A DNA stretch of 64,000 bases. Origin: Archangium lansingense (lineage in GTDB: Bacteria; Myxococcota; Myxococcia; Myxococcales; Myxococcaceae). The translations under genes were made by a program, and so were the position numbers. Where the stretch lies: assembly GCF_026626635.1 (NCBI RefSeq), contig NZ_JAPNKA010000001.1, positions 9,222,501 to 9,286,500 of the forward strand, in the 5' to 3' direction. Below are positions 10,688-18,597 of this stretch, piece by piece (the stretch's first letter is position 1; each line of letters begins with the position of its first letter). The notes beneath the pieces are model-generated. The model ran no database searches and was not told where the DNA came from. It saw only the letters and a list, made by a program, of their open reading frames with translations.

Positions 10688-10709
10688 CCACGGGGGTGAG
10701 ACGGAACAG

Positions 10710-11975
10710 ATGGATAAGATCATCGTAAAGGGTGGCCACCCGCTGCAGGGCGAGGTGGTCGTGTCGGGCGCGAAGAACGCTGCGCTTCCCATCCTCGCCT
10801 CGGCGCTGCTGGCCGACGGCAAGAGCGTCTACCGCAACGTGCCGGACCTGGCGGACGTGGTCACCATGCTCAAGGTGCTGGAGACCATGGGCTGTGGCAC
10901 GGCGCGGCTCACCGGCCGCCAGAAGGACGTGTGCGAGGTGGCCATCGAGGGGCCTATCACCCCCGAGGCCCCGTATGACCTGGTGAAGACGATGCGCGCC
11001 TCGGTGCTGGTGCTCGGCCCCTTGGTGGCCCGCTTCGGCCGCGCCCGCGTGTCCATGCCGGGTGGGTGTGCCATCGGGGCTCGCCCCATCGATCAGCACC
11101 TCAAGGGCCTCAAGGCCCTGGGGGCGGACATCACCCTCACCGAGGGCTATGTCGAGGCCCGGGCCAGGCAGCTCAAGGGCGCCACCGTCAACTTCGACGT
11201 CATCACGGTGACGGGCACGGAGAACGTGATGATGGCGGCCGTGCTGGCCAAGGGCCGCACCGTGCTGGAGAACTGCGCGCGCGAGCCCGAGGTGGAGGAG
11301 CTGGCCCGGGTGCTCAACAAGATGGGCGCCCGCATCCAGGGCGCGGGCACCTCCGTCATGACCATCGACGGGGTGGACGCCCTCAAGCCCGTGGAGCACG
11401 CCATCCTCCCGGACCGCATCGAGGCGGGCACGCTCATGGTCGCGGCGGCCATCACCGGGGGCAACGTGCTGGTGAAGCACGCCCAGCCCGAGCACCTGGA
11501 GTCCGTCATCCTCAAGCTGCGCGAGACGGGCTGCACCATCACCGCCGAGGAGCGGGGCCTGCGGGTGAAGGCGCCCAAGGTCGTCAACTCGGTGGACGTG
11601 AAGACGACCGAGCACCCGGGCTTCCCCACGGACATGCAGGCCCAGCTCATGGGGCTGATGACGGTGGCCAGCGGCACCTCGGTCATCTCGGAGAGCATCT
11701 TCGAGAACCGCTTCATGCACGTGCCGGAGCTGCACCGGATGGGGGCGGACATCACCATCCAGGGCCACACCGCCGTGGTGAAGGGAGTCAAAAAGCTGTC
11801 CGGGGCGCCCGTCATGGCCACGGACCTGCGCGCCAGCGCCTCCCTCGTGCTGGCCGGCCTGCGCGCCGAGGGGAAGACCGAGGTGGCCCGCATCTACCAC
11901 CTGGACCGGGGCTACGAGCGCCTGGAGCGCAAGCTCCGCAAGCTGGGAGCCGACATCCGCCGGGTCAAGGCCTGA
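10710..11975 (+). CDS. murA: UDP-N-acetylglucosamine 1-carboxyvinyltransferase MurA
   Basis: MurA transfers enolpyruvate from PEP to UDP-GlcNAc, the first committed step of peptidoglycan synthesis, in the cytoplasm. The 421-residue product starts at the ATG at 10710 (MDKIIVKGGHPLQGEV). The conserved SGAKNAALPIL segment near residue 20 supplies the UDP-GlcNAc-binding Lys-Asn pair. The catalytic loop PGGCAIGARPIDQH carries the active-site cysteine at residue 120, the residue modified by fosfomycin. The C-terminal DRGYERLERKLRKLGADIRRV is typical. It follows prmC with a short gap in a prfA-prmC-murA cluster. Confidence 0.97.
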   Translation: MDKIIVKGGHPLQGEVVVSGAKNAALPILASALLADGKSVYRNVPDLADVVTMLKVLETMGCGTARLTGRQKDVCEVAIEGPITPEAPYDLVKTMRASVLVLGPLVARFGRARVSMPGGCAIGARPIDQHLKGLKALGADITLTEGYVEARARQLKGATVNFDVITVTGTENVMMAAVLAKGRTVLENCAREPEVEELARVLNKMGARIQGAGTSVMTIDGVDALKPVEHAILPDRIEAGTLMVAAAITGGNVLVKHAQPEHLESVILKLRETGCTITAEERGLRVKAPKVVNSVDVKTTEHPGFPTDMQAQLMGLMTVASGTSVISESIFENRFMHVPELHRMGADITIQGHTAVVKGVKKLSGAPVMATDLRASASLVLAGLRAEGKTEVARIYHLDRGYERLERKLRKLGADIRRVKA

Positions 11976-12140
11976 GCCTGAGGGGCCCCCAGGGTTGCGT
12001 GTGTGAACACATTGCAGCGGTTGGGTTGCATCTGAAAAATCATGCGACCTATCATTCTCTGAACGTCCGGGGGCCAGCAGTCCCCCTCGGGCGAACCCCA
12101 CGGGAGCGCTGCTCCCCCCTACAGGAGAATGACCCGCCCC

Positions 12141-12530
12141 ATGAATTGCCCCGGTTGCAGCGTCGAGATGGCCGATCTCGAAGGCGACCATGAGACGTTG
12201 CGAAAGTGTGGAGATTGCGGCGGTCTGTGGATCGACGTCGCGGATCTGAACCGGATCCTCCTCCACAACAACCTCCCCGGGCTGGAGAGCCAGGGCGGTA
12301 AGGTCGACGCAGAGGCTCTCACCGGCCAGTGCCCCGAGTGCCAGGTGGACCTCATCCGGGTGGACGGCGGTGACCGTCAGCACCCCCTGCACTACGACAC
12401 CTGCGAGTCGTGTGGCGGAATGTTCCTCGAGTCGGAGTTCGCCGACGCCACGGACGCCAAGATCGCCGAGCAGGAGATCATCGACTTCTTCCGCCACTTC
12501 AGCGCGAAGAAGAAGACCGCCGCCGGCTGA
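12141..12530 (+). CDS. TFIIB-type zinc-ribbon protein
   Basis: A small protein of 129 residues with two tandem zinc ribbons of the zf-TFIIB type: CPGC...CGDCGGLWIDVADL and CPEC...CESCGGMFLESEF. This tandem arrangement is common in short bacterial proteins whose function is not established. I choose the ATG at 12141 because the sequence AGGAG at 12123-12127 is then 13 bases upstream; the in-frame ATG at 12129 is only one base from it. The C terminus is lysine-rich. It lies alone between murA and a lipoprotein gene. Confidence 0.82.
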   Translation: MNCPGCSVEMADLEGDHETLRKCGDCGGLWIDVADLNRILLHNNLPGLESQGGKVDAEALTGQCPECQVDLIRVDGGDRQHPLHYDTCESCGGMFLESEFADATDAKIAEQEIIDFFRHFSAKKKTAAG

Positions 12531-12721
12531 CGCCCCCCCTTGAGGGTGTCCCCTCCGTGCCACCCCTCCGGGCCCGTTATCCCTACGGGCCGGGAACGCC
12601 ACAGTTCCGTTCTCACTCCATTCCCGCTCCCGGGATGAAAGCGCCAGCTCGTCTGTTGGCGAACCTTGACACCCGGGCGCCAGGGGATTGAGTAGGCGCT
12701 CGAATGCCAAGAGGGAACGGA

Positions 12722-14674
12722 ATGCGACGTCTGGGGTGGGTGTGGCCGTGCGCGCTGTTGATTGCCGGCTGCCCGAACGGTTGCTCGGACAAGGGCACCG
12801 AAGAAGCAGACGCCGGACCGGTCGTCACCGGGCCCGAGCTGCTGAACGAGAAGGAGCCCAACGAGCGGCCGGAGCAGGCCCTCACTCTCGGCCGGGACGC
12901 GACGGTGAGCGCCAGTCTGGGCGCGGATCCCTCCAAGCCCGACGAGGACTGGTACCGACTTGCCCCGAACAGCCCGCGCGTGGCGGACGTGAGCGTCTCC
13001 GGCATTCCCGGCGGGGACGTGCTGCTGGAGGTGTACGACGCTCCCGGTGTCCGCAGCGCTGGCATCAACAGCGCGGGTGACGGCAAGCCGGAGCGCTTCC
13101 CCAACCTCTACGTAGAGGGCGAGCGCTGGGTGCGCGTGGTCTCTGCCCGCAAGGGCACCGGCGGCGCCTATACGCTCGAGGTGCGCTACCACATGCCCGA
13201 GGATGGCGTGGAGCGTGAGCCCAATGACCGCGCCGTGGACGCCTCGCCGATGCAGCTGGGCCAGGCGGTGGCGGGCTTCATCGGGCACGCGGCCGACGAG
13301 GACTGGTACCGGCTGGAGCTGCCTGAGCCGCCCGCCGGCGCTGCGCCTCCCCCGGCTCCAGAGCCCGCCCCGGCTCCGACCCCGGGAGCTCCCACGGAAG
13401 CCCAACCGCCCCCCGCCGAGGGCCAGCCGGCCCCCGAGGGCACGGAGACCCCGCCGCCCAGCCCCTCGGAGGCCGCCGCCAATCCCGAAGCAGCCCCTGC
13501 CCCCACGGGCGAGGGCGACCCGGCCGCGGCGGGTGCGCAGGCACAGCAGCCGGGAGGCTTCCAGGTGCCCGTGCCCGTCCCGGGCCAGGGAGGCCTGCAA
13601 CCCGCGCCCGAGGAGCCACCCGCGATGGCGCTGAAGATCGAGCTCACGGGCATCGAGGGCGTGCGCGCGGAGCTGTCAGTGCTCTCGGCGGCGGAGGCGC
13701 CCCTGTTCGTCACGCCCAAGGGCAAGGAGGGCGAGGGTTATTCGCTGCGCAACATCGGCGTGAGGGCGAGCGACCGCGTGGTGTACGTGGTGGTGAAGAG
13801 CGGCTGGGTGGGGTCGGGCAAGGAGGCGAAGCGGGGCTTCAACTCGGAGAAGCCCTACACGCTCACGGTGACGCAGGAGGAGGCCGGAGCCAACGCGGAG
13901 CTCGAGCCCAATGACGAGCTGTACAAGGCCACGACCCTGCCGACGTACGGCTACAAGGAGGGCTTCCTCTCGCCCAAGGGGGACGTGGACAACTTCGTGC
14001 TGAAGACGACCGAGCCGGTGCTGGCCAAGGTGGAGCTGTCCGGCGTGGAGCGCATGGACCTGGAGCTGTCCGTGATTGCGCCCCCGGAGGGCGAGGGACA
14101 GAAGGAGACGGTGCTCCAGCGTGCCAACGACGGGACCATCAAGGAGCCCGAGCGCCTCAACAACGTGGCGTGCAGTGGTACCTGCTACTTCCGGGTGCAG
14201 GGGGCCTCGCGCAAGGTGGACGGCAAGTGGGTGCGCGACTACGAGAACGCGGATCAGCCCTACCGCATCTCCGTCACCACCGTGCCGGACGATGGCAGCC
14301 AGGAGCGTGAGCCCAACAACACCCAGGAGCGGGCCATGGAGCTCACCCCGGGCAAGGCGGTGCGCGGCACCGTCTATCCACTGAAGGACGTGGACTACTA
14401 CCGATTGGACCTGTCGGACCGGCCGGTGCGCACGCCGATGAAGGTGACGCTGCTGGGCATCCTCAAGGTGGACGTGGGGCTCTACCTGCACCGCGTGGGC
14501 GAGGACGGGAAGCTGTCGCTCGTGCAGACGGCCGATCGCGCCCGGGGAGACCAGCCCGAGGTCATCCGCTACAGCGCCGAGCCCGGCGTCTACCTCCTGG
14601 AGGTCCGCGACGCGCGCAATCGCGAGGCCAACTTCCAGGATGCCTACCAGCTGACCGTCGAGGAGGGCGAATAG
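12722..14674 (+). CDS. Large lipoprotein with four pre-peptidase C-terminal-like (EPN) repeats
   Basis: A 650-residue predicted lipoprotein. The start at 12722 (MRRLGWVWPCALLIAGC) puts the lipobox LIAGC at the end of a short signal peptide. Four repeats open with an E-x-E-P-N motif and end in a D-x-D-x-Y/F pattern: NEKEPNERPEQA...DEDWYRL, EREPNDRAVDAS...DEDWYRL, ELEPNDELYKAT...DVDNFVL and EREPNNTQERAM...DVDYYRLDL. This pattern is that of the bacterial pre-peptidase C-terminal (PPC) jelly-roll domain. A Pro/Ala-rich low-complexity linker of about 90 residues sits within the second repeat, splitting it. No protease domain is attached, so it is a stand-alone array of binding modules on the cell surface or periplasm. 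Confidence 0.85.
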   Translation: MRRLGWVWPCALLIAGCPNGCSDKGTEEADAGPVVTGPELLNEKEPNERPEQALTLGRDATVSASLGADPSKPDEDWYRLAPNSPRVADVSVSGIPGGDVLLEVYDAPGVRSAGINSAGDGKPERFPNLYVEGERWVRVVSARKGTGGAYTLEVRYHMPEDGVEREPNDRAVDASPMQLGQAVAGFIGHAADEDWYRLELPEPPAGAAPPPAPEPAPAPTPGAPTEAQPPPAEGQPAPEGTETPPPSPSEAAANPEAAPAPTGEGDPAAAGAQAQQPGGFQVPVPVPGQGGLQPAPEEPPAMALKIELTGIEGVRAELSVLSAAEAPLFVTPKGKEGEGYSLRNIGVRASDRVVYVVVKSGWVGSGKEAKRGFNSEKPYTLTVTQEEAGANAELEPNDELYKATTLPTYGYKEGFLSPKGDVDNFVLKTTEPVLAKVELSGVERMDLELSVIAPPEGEGQKETVLQRANDGTIKEPERLNNVACSGTCYFRVQGASRKVDGKWVRDYENADQPYRISVTTVPDDGSQEREPNNTQERAMELTPGKAVRGTVYPLKDVDYYRLDLSDRPVRTPMKVTLLGILKVDVGLYLHRVGEDGKLSLVQTADRARGDQPEVIRYSAEPGVYLLEVRDARNREANFQDAYQLTVEEGE

Positions 14675-14693
14675 CCCCCCGCGCTACTTCTCG

Positions 14694-14722
14694 TTGACAA
14701 GCCGCGTGCGGGACCCTACTTT
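14694..14722 (+). promoter_or_regulatory. Sigma70-type promoter of the tRNA-Gly gene
   Basis: A perfect -35 box TTGACA (14694-14699) is followed after 17 bases by TACTTT (14717-14722), 15 bases upstream of the first base of the tRNA. Spacing and sequence fit a strong housekeeping promoter. Confidence 0.8.
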
Positions 14723-14737
14723 GAGACTGCTTGCGAC

Positions 14738-14810
14738 GCGGTGGTAGCTCAGCTGGTAGAGCACGAGCTTCCCAAGCTCGGGGTCGCCGGTTCGAACCCG
14801 GTCCGCCGCT
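14738..14810 (+). tRNA. tRNA-Gly (anticodon CCC)
   Basis: All four arms fold. The acceptor stem pairs GCGGTGG with CCGCCGC (one G-U pair), the D arm is TAGCTCAGCTGGTAGAGCA, the anticodon stem CGAGC/GCTCG encloses the loop TTCCCAA with anticodon CCC, and the T loop is TTCGAAC. The discriminator base is U, as usual for bacterial tRNA-Gly. CCA is not encoded. The gene marks the left edge of the accessory region. Confidence 0.97.
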
Positions 14811-14818
14811 CTGACGTA

Positions 14819-14871
14819 GGGCCTGGAGCCTCTGGAGAAATCCTCCGGTGGTTCCAGGCCCTTCGCTTTTT
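14819..14871 (+). terminator. Rho-independent terminator of the tRNA-Gly gene
   Basis: GGGCCTGGA at 14819 pairs with TCCAGGCCC ending at 14861, with an inner GGAG/CTCC stem, followed by TTCGCTTTTT. It lies nine bases after the tRNA. Confidence 0.8.
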
Positions 14872-14996
14872 CGGGCTCCCGCGTGCAGCAAGGATGCAGC
14901 AAACAGGTTGGACTCGGCCTTGCCGCTGCCCTCCCCTCCTCGCGCCCGCGGGAATTCGAAGGACAGCTTGTTGATCTCCTGCGCGAGCGGGGAGAG
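14859..14996 (-). pseudogene. Probable 3' remnant of a tyrosine recombinase (integrase) abutting the tRNA
   Basis: In one minus-strand frame the translation reads LSPLAQEINKLSFEFPRA, which resembles the region just after the catalytic tyrosine of phage-type integrases (a typical family form is HLSPEYMR.EI.RLSF). It then runs towards the tRNA-Gly 3' end, ending near 14859 in ASLLHAGARKSEG. Integrase genes of islands that use a tRNA as attachment site commonly end at the tRNA in this orientation. The catalytic part is not present; the frame upstream is not protein-like. The assignment is inference from a short match. Confidence 0.4.
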
Positions 14997-15094
14997 CACG
15001 TCCTCCGGCTGACACAACAGCGGGGGGCTCCTTTCGTGAATGCTCCAGTTGGCATGACGATCTTGGCCATGTGTCCAGGCACTTGGGGGTCGCC

Positions 15095-15583
15095 ATGCAA
15101 CAAGCCCATGTCGTCGGTCGCGGTCAACTGTGCCGCCCGATATGGCTCGCCGTAGGGCTGACCGTTCTGGCATCTGGGTGTGTATCAACGAGCGCCTCGG
15201 GGTACGGTGGAGGCTTCGCGTTCACTCAGGCCGAGTGCAGCCCGACCGACAGCACCGTCACCTGTTGCCTCAAGCAGAACCCAGGCCAATACGAGCGGTG
15301 TGGTGCAACACCTCCGACAGAGGCCACGCGCCCCAACTATCTACCGCCTGGACGCACTGAGTCCGAAGCTGCACCGATCCCCGAGCTTCCGACACAAGAG
15401 GAGAGGGAGCGATGGGATAGGGACATCTGCCGACCGCATTATGCGAAGTGTATCCGCGCCGGAGGTGACAGCATCGATGGCCGGAAATGGGGCGAGACGC
15501 AATGCCAAGCCTGTTACGACGCTTGTATGCGTCACGGATTCTGGCCATGGGAAGCCAACGACAAGCCCTGTCCTGGAGCCTGA
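15095..15583 (+). CDS. Cysteine-rich lipoprotein, first gene of a tightly coupled pair
   Basis: A lipoprotein of 162 residues. The start at 15095 (MQQAHVVGRGQLCRPIWL) gives a signal peptide ending in the lipobox LASGC. The mature part is cysteine-rich (CCLKQNPGQYERCG, DICRPHYAKCI, CQACYDACMRHGFWP, CPGA), so disulfides are likely in the periplasm. The next gene starts two bases after its stop. I have an impression that similar pairs occur repeatedly in myxobacterial genomes but cannot verify it. No enzyme motif is visible. A lipoprotein followed immediately by a small cytoplasmic partner is the layout of myxobacterial Sit toxin/immunity pairs, so a toxin role is possible but unproven. Confidence 0.72.
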   Translation: MQQAHVVGRGQLCRPIWLAVGLTVLASGCVSTSASGYGGGFAFTQAECSPTDSTVTCCLKQNPGQYERCGATPPTEATRPNYLPPGRTESEAAPIPELPTQEERERWDRDICRPHYAKCIRAGGDSIDGRKWGETQCQACYDACMRHGFWPWEANDKPCPGA

Positions 15584-15585
15584 GC

Positions 15586-16068
15586 ATGGAACCCACAGGC
15601 CGGGAGCGCTCCCCTTCCTTTGGTCGTGAGATCGATCTTCTCTTCTTGGCGCTGATCGAAGCCAAGGCGCCCTACGAGGACTACAGACGCGAACTCTTGA
15701 AGTTGGAGAAGCGGTGGCTTCAGCGCGCAAAGACTCCAGCCCAGCGCCTCGCCGTACAGCAAACCATCGCGAAGACCATCCTCACCGAGGCATATGGAGG
15801 CAGGTTGGCGTGGAAGGAGTTCGGGCGGTGGCTTCGCCGTCTCCAGCAGCTCGGCTTCCGCGACCTAGGGATGCGCGTCCACGTCACCTGCATCTACGTG
15901 CAGGCACTTCACCTCTTCCCTCGGCAGGCTCGCGAGGCGTGGGCCATGTTGGAGGATACGGAGCGCAGGGTGCGCCGACTCCGTCGAGCTCGTCCCCTTC
16001 GGCAGGAACATCTGGAGTCGATCTCGCACGCGAAGAAGGTTGCCCGCGTGCCTCGCCCCCCTCCTTGA
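15586..16068 (+). CDS. Basic helical cytoplasmic protein, partner of the preceding lipoprotein
   Basis: A 160-residue protein starting at the ATG at 15586 (MEPTGRERSPSFGREIDLLF), two bases after the lipoprotein stop, so the two are probably translationally coupled. It has no signal peptide or membrane segment. The sequence is mainly amphipathic helix (EDYRRELLKLEKRWLQRAKT, RLAVQQTIAKTILTEAYGG) with a strongly basic C terminus (ERRVRRLRRARPLRQEHLES). It has no motif I recognise. An immunity or accessory function for the lipoprotein is suggested only by position. Confidence 0.7.
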   Translation: MEPTGRERSPSFGREIDLLFLALIEAKAPYEDYRRELLKLEKRWLQRAKTPAQRLAVQQTIAKTILTEAYGGRLAWKEFGRWLRRLQQLGFRDLGMRVHVTCIYVQALHLFPRQAREAWAMLEDTERRVRRLRRARPLRQEHLESISHAKKVARVPRPPP

Positions 16069-16147
16069 TGCTCGTAACAGCTCGCCGTGCCCCGTCTGGA
16101 CGGGGCGGAGACGAGCCTGCCGGGCATCGAAGCAAGGAGCGGCGGCG

Positions 16148-16326
16148 TCAGTCGGAGCTGGATGGGAGCGTGACGGTGCCGGGAGTCTCGATGGCGGCGA
16201 GCGCGGCGCAGAGCAAGTAGCGTCCAGGGTCTTCACCGCGCAGGCGGGCCGTCTCAATGAGAGAATAGAAGAGGGCCGCCACCTCAGTGCCGCGCAGCGA
16301 CTTGGAGCCGTAGTGATTCTTGCGGC
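16148..16326 (-). pseudogene. C-terminal fragment of an IS66 transposase (TnpC)
   Basis: The minus-strand translation RRKNHYGSKSLRGTEVAALF...ETARLRGEDPGRYLLCAALAA...PGTVTLP is the conserved C terminus of an IS66-family TnpC. Its upstream part is missing: the fragment stops exactly where the IS66 element beginning at 16327 starts, in the opposite orientation. The remainder is not found on the far side of that element. Confidence 0.8.
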
Positions 16327-16395
16327 GTATCCGTCCGGCCAGTGATGTGCTGCGGGGCTTGGCTGGGGTGAAGGCGGCGGCGGACCCTGCCGGCC

Positions 16396-16731
16396 ATGAC
16401 AAAGCGCAGGGAGAAGCCGGAGTGGGTCCGCGTCGCGGAGGAGTACGAGGCGAGTGGGCTGACGCAGAGGGAGTTCGCCGAGCGACGGAGCATGACGCTC
16501 AGCACGTTGCAGTCGTGGGTGTACCGCCGCAGGCGCCAGCAGAGGGGGACGCCGGCCCAGCCCGTGCGCTTACTGCCGGTGCAGGTGATGACGGCGACAG
16601 CCCCGGTGGCGGGAGCGAGGGAGAGCCTGGAGGTGCTGCTGGGTAGCGGAGAGCGCGTGCGCTTCGCGGCGGGCACGGACGTGGAGTACGTGGCGCGACT
16701 GGTGGCGGCGCTGGGGCGCAAGTCGTGCTGA
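16396..16731 (+). CDS. tnpA: IS66 accessory protein TnpA (outer element)
   Basis: A 111-residue helix-turn-helix protein of the IS66 TnpA/OrfA type: MTKRREKPEWVRVAEEYEAS then GLTQREFAERRSMTLSTLQSW, a DNA-binding helix pair. It overlaps tnpB by seven bases, as is usual in IS66 elements. TnpA is required for transposition along with TnpB and TnpC. It appears intact, though its element lacks a working TnpC. Confidence 0.88.
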   Translation: MTKRREKPEWVRVAEEYEASGLTQREFAERRSMTLSTLQSWVYRRRRQQRGTPAQPVRLLPVQVMTATAPVAGARESLEVLLGSGERVRFAAGTDVEYVARLVAALGRKSC

Positions 16732-17120
16732 CGCTGCCCGGCTCGGTGCGGATTCTGCTGGCCACGCAGCCGGTGGACATGCGCAACAGCATTGACGGGC
16801 TGATGGGGCTGGTGCGCACCGGCTGGGGCGAGGATGTGTACTCGGGCCACCTCTTCGTCTTCGTCAGCCGCAAGGGCGACAGGGTGAAGATTCTCACCTT
16901 CAGCCGCGGGGGCTTCGTCCTCTACCACAAGCGCCTGGAGACGGGCCGCTTCCGCCAGCCGACGGTGGATGCCGAGGCCCGGGCGGTGCAACTGGACGCC
17001 ACGCAACTGACCATGCTGCTGGACGGCATCGATGTGCAGCGCGTGGAGCGCCCGCGCGCTTGGACTCCTGGCCGCCAGCCTTCCTCGCAAGTCGCCCCGG
17101 AAACGTTACCGCCCCGGTAG
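16725..17120 (+). CDS. tnpB: IS66 accessory protein TnpB (outer element)
   Basis: A 131-residue TnpB (IS66 Orf2) starting at the GTG at 16725. The family signature is clear: RILLATQPVDMRNSIDGLMG, then SGHLFVFVSRKGDRVKIL and FVLYHKRLETGRF. The extended Pro/Arg-rich C terminus (about 15 residues) may be frame drift before tnpC. Role in transposition is known from the family but its biochemistry is not. Confidence 0.9.
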   Translation: MLTLPGSVRILLATQPVDMRNSIDGLMGLVRTGWGEDVYSGHLFVFVSRKGDRVKILTFSRGGFVLYHKRLETGRFRQPTVDAEARAVQLDATQLTMLLDGIDVQRVERPRAWTPGRQPSSQVAPETLPPR

Positions 17121-17751
17121 TGTGTTGGTGGCGGCATGGCTCGCTACCTTCCCCCGGACCATTTCTGCCCCTGGCGTGAGGAGGCCGAGGAGTTGCACCA
17201 GCGGCAGGTGGTGCTCGAGGCGAAGGTGGCGGCGCTGGAGAAGCGCGTCTTCGGCAAGAAGAGCGAACGGATGCCGCCGGTGCAGCTGCTGCTGCGGCGC
17301 CAGCAGGCCGGCGCGGACACCGAGACACGTCGGCAGCAGGCACTGGAGAAGCGGCGGCAGCGAGCGGCACGCCGGGCCGAGGCACCCACTCGCGAGGTAC
17401 ACCACCTGGTGCCCGAGGCGCAGCGCATTTGCCCCGCGCAAGTTCTTCGATGCCCTCTCCAAGACGCCTGAGGCCCAGACAGTGCTCGACTCCATCCTGG
17501 CGCTCTACCGGGTGGAACATGAGGCGCTCCAGGCCGGCGTGGTGCGCACGCTCGCCCACCGCGCCCTGCGCCAGAACAAGAGCCGTCCCGTGCTGGAGTC
17601 ACTGCACACCTACCTCACGGAGCAGAAACCGCTGCACCTGCCCAAGGGACCCATGGGACAGGCCATCGCCTACGCTCTCAACCAGTGGGAGACCCTCTGC
17701 CGCTTCGTGGATGATGAGCGGCTGCCTCTGGACAACAACCGCTCGGAAGCC

Positions 17752-17759
17752 GCGCTGCG
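17752..17759 (+). repeat. 8-bp target-site duplication, left copy
   Basis: GCGCTGCG directly precedes the inner IS66 element and recurs directly after it at 20348. Eight bases is the usual IS66 duplication length. Confidence 0.92.
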
Positions 17760-17821
17760 GTAAGCCTCCGATCCAGCCCAGGTAGTGGAGGTGCTGGAGG
17801 GGTCGCAGAGTGCGCGGCGCG

Positions 17822-18211
17822 ATGACGACGAACACAGCGACGACAAAGACGGAGCCGGCGTGGTTGGAAGCAGCGCGGCAGCCGAGGTGGACCCCGGAGG
17901 TAGCAGCAGAGGTGGTGCGAGCGTGGGAGGCGGAAGGAGGTACGCAGTCGGCCTTCATGCGCAAGTACGGGTTACCGCGCGAGAGGCTGCGCTTCTGGAC
18001 GCGCAGGCGAGAGGGAAAGGAGGGAGCGCGGACGGCCATGGCCTTCGTGCCCGTGGAGGTGGCGCCCGCCGAGCGGAGTGAGGTGGGGCGGGAGCAGGGG
18101 GAGGCGGTGCAGGTGGAGGTGGGCGGGGTGAGAGTGAGAGTGGATGCGAGAGCCAGCCAGGAGTTGGTGGCGCGGGTGCTGCGGGCGGTGAAGGAGGTGC
18201 AGGGGTGCTGA
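17822..18211 (+). CDS. tnpA: IS66 accessory protein TnpA (inner element)
   Basis: A 129-residue TnpA of the inner element. I use the ATG at 17822 (MTTNTATTKTEPAW); a GTG 12 bases earlier is possible. The DNA-binding part is RWTPEVAAEVVRAWEAEGGT then SAFMRKYGLPRERLRFWTRR. It ends KEVQGC and overlaps tnpB by seven bases. It is clearly divergent from the TnpA of the outer element, so the two elements are different IS66 types. Confidence 0.85.
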   Translation: MTTNTATTKTEPAWLEAARQPRWTPEVAAEVVRAWEAEGGTQSAFMRKYGLPRERLRFWTRRREGKEGARTAMAFVPVEVAPAERSEVGREQGEAVQVEVGGVRVRVDARASQELVARVLRAVKEVQGC

Positions 18212-18549
18212 GGCTACCGGAGGGGGTGAGAATCTGGGTGGCGACGCAGCCGTGCGACATGCGCAAGCAGGCCGACGGGCTGAGCGCGCTGGTGCAGGGC
18301 AGTCTTGGGCAGCAGCCGAAGTCGGGCCACCTCTTCGTCTTCTTCTCGAGGAGAAGGGATTTCGTGCGCATTCTCTTCTGGGACGCCAACGGCTACTGCA
18401 CCGTGAGCAAGAGACTGGAGGCGGGGCGCTTTCGGGTGCCGGCGCCCGTAGAGGGCCAGGCCGCGGTGCACCTGGAAGCGCGGCAGCTCGCGGAGTTGCT
18501 GTCGCTGGTGGAGGCCAGCAGCGCGGTACGGCGAGGCGAGGTGCATTGA
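18205..18549 (+). CDS. tnpB: IS66 accessory protein TnpB (inner element)
   Basis: A 114-residue TnpB beginning with GTG at 18205 (MLRLPEGVRIWVATQPCDMR). It shows the family's KQADGLSALV, SGHLFVFFSRRRDFVRIL and CTVSKRLEAGRF segments. It overlaps tnpA and is followed after 48 bases by tnpC. Confidence 0.9.
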   Translation: MLRLPEGVRIWVATQPCDMRKQADGLSALVQGSLGQQPKSGHLFVFFSRRRDFVRILFWDANGYCTVSKRLEAGRFRVPAPVEGQAAVHLEARQLAELLSLVEASSAVRRGEVH

Positions 18550-18597
18550 GTCCGCGCTTGCGCGCCCGGCCCCACTTCGTGCATAGGCACGGTGCGC

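Noticed and set aside
10530..12710. A 726-codon open frame on the minus strand over murA
   Set aside because: Antisense of prmC, murA and the zinc-ribbon gene; a His/Leu/Gly-rich sequence without motifs.
14741..14974. A 77-codon frame starting inside tRNA-Gly
   Set aside because: It begins in the tRNA and reads through the terminator; it is an artefact.
17032..17763. One continuous transposase gene from 17032
   Set aside because: The first 130 codons are out of frame with TnpB/TnpC content; only the second half is TnpC, joined by a frameshifting deletion.
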